Source of the DNA: Alkalibacterium thalassium | GTDB taxonomy: Bacteria; Bacillota; Bacilli; Lactobacillales; Carnobacteriaceae_A | DNA length: 46,177 nucleotides | Direction: 5' to 3' | NCBI RefSeq assembly: GCF_900101165.1 | Contig: NZ_FNFK01000012.1 | Coordinates: 1 to 46,177, forward strand | Shown here: one piece after another, positions 1-7,135 of the stretch | How positions within the stretch are numbered: position 1 is the stretch's first letter | Layout: every line of letters starts with the position of its first letter | The notes under the pieces: model-generated | The model's input: the letters and a program-made list of their open reading frames with translations, nothing else | What the model was told of the DNA's origin: nothing | Database searches by the model: none | Made by a program: the position numbers and the translations under genes

Positions 1-2
1 CC

Positions 3-116
3 CGAATTGCTGTGACTCTAGCATTTCAATGCGTAGAGACAGAGTATGCGGAAGAAGAGCATCCTGCGCAATGGGTAAATTTATCTTTTTCTCGAGAGGC
101 TGGCACTTTAAGCTAG
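3..116 (+). CDS. 3' end of an unidentified CDS clipped by the window edge
   Basis: An open frame enters from the left edge and runs 37 codons to a TAG at 114-116, ending in ...REAGTLS. The stretch is mixed acidic and hydrophobic and reads like ordinary protein, but it is too short to assign a family. A weak hairpin follows, and the next gene converges on it from the opposite strand. It could be a chance open frame. Confidence 0.4.
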   Translation, partial: RIAVTLAFQCVETEYAEEEHPAQWVNLSFSREAGTLS

Positions 117-158
117 ACACGCAATTAATCTTAACCTTTACTAATTAATAAGAATAGA

Positions 159-185
159 GGCCAAGACAGCGAATCTGTCTCAGCC
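159..185 (+). terminator. Weak hairpin between convergent genes
   Basis: AGACAG at 164-169 pairs with CTGTCT at 175-180 around a CGAAT loop. A symmetrical internal loop separates this from an outer GGC/GCC pair. The following sequence has only a short T-run. It lies between the clipped plus-strand frame and the convergent minus-strand gene, so a terminator is plausible but weak. Confidence 0.3.
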
Positions 186-214
186 TGTTTCAAGAGTACA
201 GGTGAACGATCCCC

Positions 215-1570
215 TTATGACTCTTCTTCTGCTCCATTTGAATGTTGAGCATCTTCTGTTTCAGTTAATTTTTCAATGATCAGACTACTGATCCTTGATC
301 CTTCCATCTTATCTACAGTCAGACGGAGCTGCTGTACTTCGATATAAGCCGACTCTTCTTCATCTGGAATACTGCCGTACTCTGTGATGAAATATCCTGC
401 AATCGTGTCTACATCCTCAGAGTCGATGGTAGTGTCAAAGAACTCATTAAATTCATCAAGTGGAGTAGCTCCATCTACACTATAATGATTCTCGTCTATT
501 TCTTCAATTAAATTGTTTGACTCATCATACTCATCATCAATTTCTCCAACGATTTCTTCCAGCAGATCTTCAAGAGTAACAATCCCGACAACACCACCAT
601 ATTCATCGTTCAATATTGCCATCTGATTCTGTGTGCGTTTCATCTGAAAAATAAGATCGTCAATGTAAATCGTTTCAGGAACAAACAGCGGCTCGTTACT
701 GATGGACTTTAAGTCGATCGAATAGAGGGGCTGGTTTTTCGATTCCTTAAGCAGATTCTTAACGTGAACTATGCCCAATATGTTGTCTTTGTCTTTAAAG
801 TACAACGGGACCCGCGAATGAGGGGTTTCAAGCATTTCCTGAATATTCTCCTCGTTCGGATCATCATAATCAAGCATGAATGCATCCGTTCTTGGCACCA
901 TTACCTCGCGGGCGATTTTATTATCCAGTGACAGAACACCCTTCAGCATTGAAAACTCATCAATATCGATGACTTCATGCTGATGACTGTGTTCAAGAAA
1001 TGATCGGAATTCGTCTCTGGTGATAGCTTTCTCGTTCATTTTGAAGTCAATAGGCAGGAAGCGTTTAAGGCCTCTCAAGATAAGATCCATCACCCATACA
1101 ACAGGTCGCGTCACTGTACGCAGGACATAGACCATACCCGATAGTGCCATGGCTGTCTGGTCAGGATTCTGAACAGCAATCGCTTTTGGCAGCTTGTCTC
1201 CCAGAAGAATGACGATTGGAGTCATGATCAGAGAACTGAACAGGACTCCAGTAGCCAGATTCTCAGTAAATGGAAAATCTGCTGCTGTGAAAATCAGACT
1301 CACAAAGTAGACAGCTGCTCCACTGATCAGTAAAGATGAGAGCATCAGGCCCACCTGAATAGTAGTCAGAAAAGCATCCGCCTGATCCAATATTTTAAGG
1401 ACGCGATTTGCTTTTTTATTGCCTTCTAAAGAACGCTCAATCATTTTATTTGGATTGATTGAAACAATTGCTATTTCAGCTGCAGACAGTATGCCGTGAA
1501 CTGCAATCAGACTGATGATGATTATTATCGGCCCAATAAAGGGCTGTATACTCCAAGGGTCACTATTCAT
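215..1570 (-). CDS. CNNM/CorC-HlyC family membrane protein with CBS pair
   Basis: A 451-residue protein of the hemolysin C/CorC (TlyC, CNNM) family, proposed to take part in divalent cation (Mg2+) transport or homeostasis at the membrane. The N-terminal ~200 residues form a DUF21/CNNM domain with about four hydrophobic segments. A tandem CBS pair follows (about 215-340, including NDEYGGVVGIVTLEDLLEEI, a family hallmark). The C-terminal CorC_HlyC domain ends in a D/E-rich tail. I chose the ATG at 1570 because AAAGGAG lies 6 nt upstream; an in-frame extension to 1606 has no better signal. It is last in the minus-strand envelope cluster, about 105 bp after the PBP gene. Transport function is inferred from family. 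Confidence 0.88.
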   Translation of the reverse strand: MNSDPWSIQPFIGPIIIIISLIAVHGILSAAEIAIVSINPNKMIERSLEGNKKANRVLKILDQADAFLTTIQVGLMLSSLLISGAAVYFVSLIFTAADFPFTENLATGVLFSSLIMTPIVILLGDKLPKAIAVQNPDQTAMALSGMVYVLRTVTRPVVWVMDLILRGLKRFLPIDFKMNEKAITRDEFRSFLEHSHQHEVIDIDEFSMLKGVLSLDNKIAREVMVPRTDAFMLDYDDPNEENIQEMLETPHSRVPLYFKDKDNILGIVHVKNLLKESKNQPLYSIDLKSISNEPLFVPETIYIDDLIFQMKRTQNQMAILNDEYGGVVGIVTLEDLLEEIVGEIDDEYDESNNLIEEIDENHYSVDGATPLDEFNEFFDTTIDSEDVDTIAGYFITEYGSIPDEEESAYIEVQQLRLTVDKMEGSRISSLIIEKLTETEDAQHSNGAEEES

Positions 1571-1675
1571 AACTTTCTCCTTTATTATTAAAAACCTTTC
1601 ATACAAAAAACACAGTCAATATATCATATACACATCAGGGATACAACAAGTATTTCATCTTGTCACGGAACTGCC

Positions 1676-3739
1676 TTAATTGACGGCATAATCTGATATA
1701 GAGGGTTTGAGATTATCAAGGAATGTGTCAAACCGGTCAATGACATCTCCACTTCTCTGTCCTTCAAGAAAACCAACGAACGAGTAGGTCTGATCATCTG
1801 CATCAAACACATATAAAAAGCCGTTTGTATCGTTTCCTTCTTCTCCAGCGACTTCTGCTGTCCCTGTTTTTGCTCCTGTAGAGTGGCTCACATTCTGAAG
1901 TCCACGAGCTGTTCCATTAGGATGCATTACACTCTCTATCAGACCATCCCTTACAATACTGACAGATTCATCAGTGAACAGCTGATCACTATTTTCTCTC
2001 TGTTCATTTAACAGAACTGTCGGATAGGTCAGCCGCCCGTTGTTGACGACCGGTGAATAGAATACCAGCTGATGAATGAGGTTCATCAGGACTTGTCCCT
2101 GTCCATATGCTGTGTCAGCAAGAAGCGTTTCACCGTCAATGGTATCATTGTTAGCAAACTGTGCTGGTGTCATGTCAAAAGGAAGATCAAGGTTATCTCC
2201 AAAGGGGAGTTGATTTAGTGACTCAGTGAAGGCCTCTTCCCCCATATCCAGAGCTTCCATGGCAAAGTAAATGTTATCAGAATAAATTAGAGCTGTTGCG
2301 AGGTCGACATCGCTCACACTTTCACTGACTCTCGTAATGCTGTGATTTCCAAAACCTGGAAGATCAGGTGACCACTGCAGGCCTTCGATCCGGTTTGTTT
2401 CATCAGGATCGATTCCGCCGTCATCCAGAAGAATAAGAGAGGACAGGATTTTAAAGGTCGATCCGGGAGCGTATCGACTTGTATAGCGATTTACAAAAGG
2501 AGTATTTTCATCATCCATGTAGCCAGAAAATTCTTCAGCAGAAATACCTCTCGTGAAGGACTGCGGACTGTATGATGGTGCACTGACTAGAGCCAGCAGC
2601 TCACCTGTCAATGGATGCATAACCGCTCCTGCACCCGGTTCATTCTCAAATGAATCGAAGAGGTCTCTTTGAACATCACTGTCTATTGTCAGACGAACGG
2701 ACTGTCCATTTTGTCGCTCGTTTTCTATGATGACTTCTTTTACTTCGTCACTGGCATCTACTATTGAAATCTTGCCTCCAGTATGTCCTCTGAGCTGAGA
2801 GTCAAAGACGGCTTCAAGGCCGGCTTTCCCTACGATCTGTCCGGATGCCAGGGTCGGATCTTCCTGAATGTCTTCAGCCGTCACTTCACCGATATAACCA
2901 ACGAGGTGCGCAGCTGCTTCATTTAAAGGATAGACTCTTTCACTGGTACGCTGATACCTTACCCCAGTCACTTCCGGAGTCTCACCTTCCTCAACTACTG
3001 TGAACGGCACTAGACTTTCATCTGTCACCCATGCCTGATTCAGCAGGTTCTCAAGATGGTCGACACTGACATCGAATGTCTCGCTGATTATGTCGAGATT
3101 AGTCGCTCGCTGGTCCCCTTCTCCAAGAGATGCCGGATACAAGCCAGCCTGATAGACATCTCCTTCTCCAGCAAGAAGATTGCCATGCCGGTCATAGATC
3201 GATCCTCTATCAGGTTCTGTAAAGGACACACGTACGCTGTCCCCTTCTTCCATGCCGGGCAGTATAAGCGAGGGGGCCCACTCAAGTGTTATGTCGTCTT
3301 CCGTTTCCTTAATGACTGTCTCATATCTCAAGTCATCCAGACGCCCTAAGACGGTGTCCATGCGAAGCGTGTAAGTCAGTCTATACTGATCTGCTTCTTC
3401 ATCTAGGAGAATCTCCTGATCCATAACAGCCAGATCATTTGCACCGATCCCCTGAAAAATCGTTTCATAGCGCTCGGCAAGTTCTTCTTCAGTATAATCA
3501 AATTCAGATACCGATTGAATTGATAATGTGGAAACAAAAGTATCAAAGTCGGATGCTGTTTTTGCTGTCAGGTAAGAGTCGACTGCAGCCTCCACGTCTT
3601 CCTGACGCTGTATCGCCCGCTGCTCTTCTCGCCAGTTTGTATAGACGATCCATCCTCCGACAGCCATAACGGTTCCGACTGCAATCCAGATCCATCGTCT
3701 GGTATTCCTGTTCTTTGGTGTTCTTCTGCTATTATTCAA
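1676..3739 (-). CDS. Class B penicillin-binding protein, low-affinity PBP5/MecA type
   Basis: A membrane-anchored D,D-transpeptidase that cross-links peptidoglycan stems. Order: cytoplasmic basic tail, one TM helix (about 15-33), NTF2-like MecA N-terminal domain (about 45-160), PBP dimerisation domain (about 170-330), transpeptidase domain (about 360-680). All three catalytic motifs are present: STFK at 427-430, SDN at 487-489 and KTG at 624-626. The length (687 aa) and MecA-type N-domain match Enterococcus PBP5, which has low beta-lactam affinity; affinity here cannot be read from sequence. The start is TTG at 3739, with GGAG 8 nt upstream and no competing ATG. It is the third gene of the minus-strand envelope cluster, 27 bp after the TIM-barrel gene. 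Confidence 0.92.
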   Translation of the reverse strand: MNNSRRTPKNRNTRRWIWIAVGTVMAVGGWIVYTNWREEQRAIQRQEDVEAAVDSYLTAKTASDFDTFVSTLSIQSVSEFDYTEEELAERYETIFQGIGANDLAVMDQEILLDEEADQYRLTYTLRMDTVLGRLDDLRYETVIKETEDDITLEWAPSLILPGMEEGDSVRVSFTEPDRGSIYDRHGNLLAGEGDVYQAGLYPASLGEGDQRATNLDIISETFDVSVDHLENLLNQAWVTDESLVPFTVVEEGETPEVTGVRYQRTSERVYPLNEAAAHLVGYIGEVTAEDIQEDPTLASGQIVGKAGLEAVFDSQLRGHTGGKISIVDASDEVKEVIIENERQNGQSVRLTIDSDVQRDLFDSFENEPGAGAVMHPLTGELLALVSAPSYSPQSFTRGISAEEFSGYMDDENTPFVNRYTSRYAPGSTFKILSSLILLDDGGIDPDETNRIEGLQWSPDLPGFGNHSITRVSESVSDVDLATALIYSDNIYFAMEALDMGEEAFTESLNQLPFGDNLDLPFDMTPAQFANNDTIDGETLLADTAYGQGQVLMNLIHQLVFYSPVVNNGRLTYPTVLLNEQRENSDQLFTDESVSIVRDGLIESVMHPNGTARGLQNVSHSTGAKTGTAEVAGEEGNDTNGFLYVFDADDQTYSFVGFLEGQRSGDVIDRFDTFLDNLKPSISDYAVN

Positions 3740-3766
3740 CTCAGCAACTCCTTCAAATCAGATTAG

Positions 3767-4456
3767 TTATTCTTCTTCAAATCGGTCTTTTTCTCTTTCT
3801 CTGTAATCCATCATCTTGCGGCTGAACAGCTCACCATTTGATGGTGGCGTATAGGTTATTGCATTAGCTCCGGCATCGATGGTTTCGAGGATACTTTCAT
3901 TTGTCGGACCGCCTGTCGCAATGATCGGAATGTCCGGATAAGCTTCTCTTAATTTTCTTACTATCTTGCTTGTTTTTGACGCACCGGATACATTGATGAT
4001 GTCCACTCCAGCCTTGATTTTCTCTTCAATGTCCGTATACTCAGATACAACTGTAAGTATGATTGGAATGTCGATCACTTCGTTGATTTTCTCAATCGTA
4101 TCAGTCGGTGTCGGAGCATTGATGACGACCGCTTTACATCCATGAGACTCGGCAAAGAGAGCCATATTAGCTGATCGGATCCCTTGGGTAGTTCCACCGG
4201 CTATGCCTGCCATGACGGGTATGGTTGAAACAGATGTAATAGCTTCAATAATCGCCGGATGCGGTGTAAACGGATAGACTGCCATGATCGCATCAGCATC
4301 GTTGTTCATGATCAGGGCAATGTCTGTAGTGAACAGCAGAGCCTTGAATCGTTTCCCGTTGATCAGGATACCGCTCGATTTTCTGATGACTTCCGGTACT
4401 GCGATATAATCTTTGAATAAGTGCGTACGAACTTGCGGATATTTTTTGTCTGTCAT
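3767..4456 (-). CDS. TIM-barrel protein of unknown function
   Basis: A 229-residue beta/alpha-barrel protein. It shows regularly spaced hydrophobic strands and a late phosphate-binding-type loop, IIATGGPTNESI (about 188-199), as in ribulose-phosphate-binding or ThiG-like barrels. No signal peptide or TM segment, so cytosolic. Homologues in lactic acid bacteria are often labelled simply 'hydrolase'; I cannot assign a reaction. The start at 4456 is preceded by AGAGGGA. It sits between the glucosaminidase gene (25 bp upstream) and the PBP gene (27 bp downstream), so it is probably cotranscribed with envelope genes, but that does not prove an envelope role. Confidence 0.8.
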   Translation of the reverse strand: MTDKKYPQVRTHLFKDYIAVPEVIRKSSGILINGKRFKALLFTTDIALIMNNDADAIMAVYPFTPHPAIIEAITSVSTIPVMAGIAGGTTQGIRSANMALFAESHGCKAVVINAPTPTDTIEKINEVIDIPIILTVVSEYTDIEEKIKAGVDIINVSGASKTSKIVRKLREAYPDIPIIATGGPTNESILETIDAGANAITYTPPSNGELFSRKMMDYREREKDRFEEE

Positions 4457-4481
4457 AGTATTCCCTCTTTACTATATAATT

Positions 4482-5081
4482 TTAACGATCATACTGATCA
4501 AGATTGTATAATTCGACAATTTCTATCAGTTTGTCAGGATAGGTCGGATCGGTCGCATACCCTGATTTTTTCAGCGCATATGCAGCTTCTCTGTATGTGT
4601 CTGCTTCGATCACAGGCCTGTAGAGATCCGGGTTCCAGCTTGTACCCCCGGCAATAAGTTCCGCGTAATCCTCCACTGATTCCTGAAGTGAGTCGTAACT
4701 TCTGAATGAGGCCTGGATTTCTACCCAGTCATCTTCATACTCAAGTGTGGCATAAGCTGGCTGGCTTGAAGACCCTTTGATACCGAAATAATTCTGTTCG
4801 TTTAAAGCCAGTCCGCTTTGTCCCCAGTTTGATTCAACTATGGCCTGAGCAATGGTGATACTGGGCCAGATCCCGTGAGTTTCCTGCAGCGGCACAGCAT
4901 ATGCTGCCACTGTTTGAATAAACTCTGTTCTGTCTCCAGCAAATCCTTCGCTCTGTTCATCAGTCTGACTGCTCTCGATCGAAGAAGCTAGTAAAGCTAG
5001 AGTACCTGTAAAGGCCAGAATAATCAGAACCGACCGTTGAAGCAAACTGGTTCGCTTGCGTTTACTTTTTTTCTTTACCAC
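4482..5081 (-). CDS. Membrane-anchored GH73 endo-beta-N-acetylglucosaminidase
   Basis: A peptidoglycan hydrolase cutting the glycan strand. It has a very basic N-terminus, one TM or uncleaved signal helix (about 17-34) and a GH73/glucosaminidase domain filling the rest of its 199 residues. Family hallmarks are visible: AQAIVESNWGQSG with the catalytic Glu at 83, NYFGIKG at 97-103 and GYATDPTY at 174-181. There are no LysM or SH3 repeats, so it is a minimal enzyme tethered to the membrane. The start is GTG at 5081, with AAAGGAG 8 nt upstream. It appears to be first in the minus-strand cluster leading to the TIM-barrel, PBP and CNNM genes. Confidence 0.9.
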   Translation of the reverse strand: MVKKKSKRKRTSLLQRSVLIILAFTGTLALLASSIESSQTDEQSEGFAGDRTEFIQTVAAYAVPLQETHGIWPSITIAQAIVESNWGQSGLALNEQNYFGIKGSSSQPAYATLEYEDDWVEIQASFRSYDSLQESVEDYAELIAGGTSWNPDLYRPVIEADTYREAAYALKKSGYATDPTYPDKLIEIVELYNLDQYDR

Positions 5082-5278
5082 AATCGCTTCTCCTTTATCT
5101 CATTCTGCTTCCAGATCCTGTTTTTCAGCAATCGAATACATAAGTCTCCATCACGTCGTGAGTTGGGCTTGTATCAAATTTACTGCCAATACTCGTCCCC
5201 TCAATACTTCCAGTTTATTTTACCATAAGTTGTTTTAAGTCGATAGTAAGTGCAGAAGATTGTCCTCCTCATTAAATG
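5082..5278. other. Intergenic region between divergent genes
   Basis: Holds the leader of the minus-strand glucosaminidase cluster and the approach to the plus-strand oxidoreductase promoter. I see no gene and no confident promoter pair for the minus strand. Confidence 0.6.
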
Positions 5279-5294
5279 AATAGTTTGTTACACT
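5279..5294 (+). promoter_or_regulatory. Extended -10 promoter of the oxidoreductase gene
   Basis: AATAGTTTGTTA followed by CACT gives a -10 like TACACT with a TGT extension. No -35 is evident at 17 bp. The 12-mer AATAGTTTGTTA recurs exactly at 32350-32361, before the lactonase gene, also in -10 position. Confidence 0.4.
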
Positions 5295-5330
5295 ATTATC
5301 ATCAATGTGCAATCAGAAAGAAGGATAATT

Positions 5331-6299
5331 ATGACTAAGATAAAATGGGGCATGATCGGATTAGGAGACATTGCTCACCAGTTCGCCCAGTCATTCGATA
5401 CAGACAAAGCGGAACTTACGGCTGTAGCCTCGCGTACCTTACAGAAAGCCTTTGACTTTTCCAGTATGTACAAGGTCCCCAAAGCATACGGCAGCTACGA
5501 GCAGCTGGCTTATGACCCTGAAATAGATATTGTCTATCTGGCTACGCCCAACAGCCTGCACAAGGATAATATGATGATGCTTCTTAAAGCCAATAAACAT
5601 ATTTTGTGTGAGAAGGCCATCACGATGAATAAGAACGAACTCGACGATGTGCTGGCGCTGGCCGAAGAGAAGAATCTCATTGTAGCTGAGGCCATGACGA
5701 TTTATCATATGCCAATTTTCTCTCAGCTGAAGGAACGCATTACTGGAGGAGAATTCGGTCCTTTGAAAATGGTTCATGCTTTCTTCGGCAGCCTGAAACC
5801 CAATGACCCGACAAACCGCTTCTTTAATCCTGATCTAGGCGGAGGCGCACTTCTTGATATTGGCGTCTATGCTCTTTCCTTCATGAGGTATTTCCTTTCC
5901 AGCCAGCCTGATGAACGTAGGACCACTGTCTCATTACATGACAGTGGTGTGGATGAGCGCAGTTCCTTCCAGTTCAGTAATAAAGAGGGTGAAATGAGTA
6001 CAGTCTCACTCAGTTTCCGTTCCAAAATGCCAAAACAAGGTGTGATTGTATGCGAAGGAGCTTATATCACAGTCATGAATTATCCAAGAGCTGATTCAGC
6101 ACTTATCACTTATTCAGATGGTCAGACGGAGGAAGTAACGGCCGGTGAGCATGGCCGGGCATTGACTTATGAAATAGAAAACCTTTCAGACACGTTATCG
6201 ACTGGTAAAGATCTGACGTCGATCGACCTGACTAAGGATGTCAACGAACTGATGGACTGGGCAGCACGAGAATGGAAAATGGACTGGCTGATCAGCTGA
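5331..6299 (+). CDS. Gfo/Idh/MocA family NAD(P)-dependent oxidoreductase
   Basis: A 323-residue cytosolic dehydrogenase. The N-terminal Rossmann fold has the dinucleotide loop GMIGLGDIAHQFA (about 7-19). The family EK motif follows in ILCEKAIT (catalytic Lys region), then the C-terminal alpha/beta domain with the conserved DLGGGALLDIGVYAL helix. Substrates in this family are sugars, inositols or dihydrodiols; the specific substrate cannot be told. The ATG at 5331 has AAGGA 6 nt upstream; an in-frame GTG at 5307 lacks such a site. It is a single-gene unit, divergent from the glucosaminidase cluster and closed by a strong terminator. Confidence 0.88.
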   Translation: MTKIKWGMIGLGDIAHQFAQSFDTDKAELTAVASRTLQKAFDFSSMYKVPKAYGSYEQLAYDPEIDIVYLATPNSLHKDNMMMLLKANKHILCEKAITMNKNELDDVLALAEEKNLIVAEAMTIYHMPIFSQLKERITGGEFGPLKMVHAFFGSLKPNDPTNRFFNPDLGGGALLDIGVYALSFMRYFLSSQPDERRTTVSLHDSGVDERSSFQFSNKEGEMSTVSLSFRSKMPKQGVIVCEGAYITVMNYPRADSALITYSDGQTEEVTAGEHGRALTYEIENLSDTLSTGKDLTSIDLTKDVNELMDWAAREWKMDWLIS

Positions 6300-6317
6300 T
6301 CGTTAAGTAATTAAGAT

Positions 6318-6346
6318 GGGGAATTCTCTCGAGAATTCCTCTTTTT
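6318..6346 (+). terminator. Terminator of the oxidoreductase gene
   Basis: GGGGAATTCT pairs with AGAATTCCTC around a CTCG loop and is followed by TTTTT. It lies 18 nt past the stop codon. Confidence 0.9.
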
Positions 6347-6608
6347 ATGCTTTAATTCCCGCTCGATCGATTCCTTCATTCGGGCGCTCGCTTTACTAAC
6401 AGCTATTGCCTGTCCAACCATCTTTTCTAATCGAGTGGGCGATACTCTCGTGATTTATATCCTCCCACGCCTCTTTTCAATATGAGTGAGCAATAATACT
6501 TGCTTTTGTACCCGGTCACTTAGATGCTGTGGTGACTCGAGAAAACGAGTCTCTTTCTTAAATTATCTATTAATTATGGCTGCCGCTGCAGCCTTTATCT
6601 AACAAAAA
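6347..6608. other. Gene-free stretch with one small hairpin
   Basis: No convincing coding frame in either strand. A minus-strand frame (about 6318-6460) lacks a normal start codon. GACTCG at 6534-6539 pairs with CGAGTC at 6546-6551 and is followed by TCTTTCTT, a weak plus-strand terminator-like hairpin. The rest shows nothing I can name. Confidence 0.5.
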
Positions 6609-6702
6609 ACGGCGACAATACTGATCTGAAAACACATCGGAGTCTATCTGTTGAGACAGGGCAGTTATCCTCTTCCGTTTCAGAATAAAGTACTGTTGCC
6701 GT
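6603..6702 (-). terminator. Long structured terminator or small RNA, minus strand
   Basis: Read on the minus strand, ACGGCAACAGTACT (6702-6689) pairs with AGTATTGTCGCCGT (6622-6609), with one mismatch and one G-U. An inner CTGAAA/TTTCAG stem and a CTGT/ACAG mini-hairpin follow inside. The outer stem runs straight into TTTTTTGTT, a good U-tract. About 65 nt lie between the outer arms, far more than a normal terminator loop, so this may be a ~100-nt structured RNA ending in its own terminator. It follows the thioredoxin-like gene by about 70 nt. Confidence 0.55.
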
Positions 6703-6768
6703 TCGTTATAAGCTTATTTTTTTAGCATTGCAGTTTTAATCAAGAATCCTAATGACTCAATGATTCAC

Positions 6769-7098
6769 CTAAACCGATTCCAGTATCCTGTCGATCTTGT
6801 CCTTGAGCTCTTCCGTACGTATGAAACGCGCAATACGAAGCACTTCTTTTCCTTCAAGGAAAAGAAGTACAACAGGGACGGTAAAGACTATAAACTCTCC
6901 AGATAAGATGGGGAGCTTTTCTATATCGGCCTGAATAGACGTCAGGTCATTATAGCTATCGATCATCGGTCTAATCTGAGGCATCACTCCATGACAAACG
7001 GAACAATGTTCGCCGTAGAGGAAGACGAAAACCAGTTTTTCATTGTCAATCAGCTTCCTTAATTCTCCAACACTCTCGGCTTCTTTAAATCCATCCAT
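6769..7098 (-). CDS. Thioredoxin-like protein
   Basis: A 109-residue thioredoxin-fold protein with a CSVC active site (Cys32 and Cys35, CxxC) and the cis-proline loop TVP at 73-75. The dipeptide between the cysteines is SV rather than thioredoxin's GP, so redox potential and partner probably differ; it resembles the short YtpP-like thioredoxin group of Firmicutes. No signal peptide, so cytosolic. The start has GGGGAGG about 7 nt upstream. It lies 37 bp after the permease gene and may be cotranscribed with it; the long hairpin at 6603-6702 would end that transcript. Confidence 0.85.
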   Translation of the reverse strand: MDGFKEAESVGELRKLIDNEKLVFVFLYGEHCSVCHGVMPQIRPMIDSYNDLTSIQADIEKLPILSGEFIVFTVPVVLLFLEGKEVLRIARFIRTEELKDKIDRILESV

Positions 7099-7135
7099 AG
7101 CTTACCTCCCCCCACACTCAATAAACGTGTGCGCA

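Noticed and set aside
6318-6460. Minus-strand frame of about 47 codons next to the oxidoreductase terminator
   Set aside because: A GGGAGG precedes it, but the first codons are ATC/ACG rather than a normal start, and its end reads through the terminator hairpin. It is more likely noncoding or a decayed fragment.
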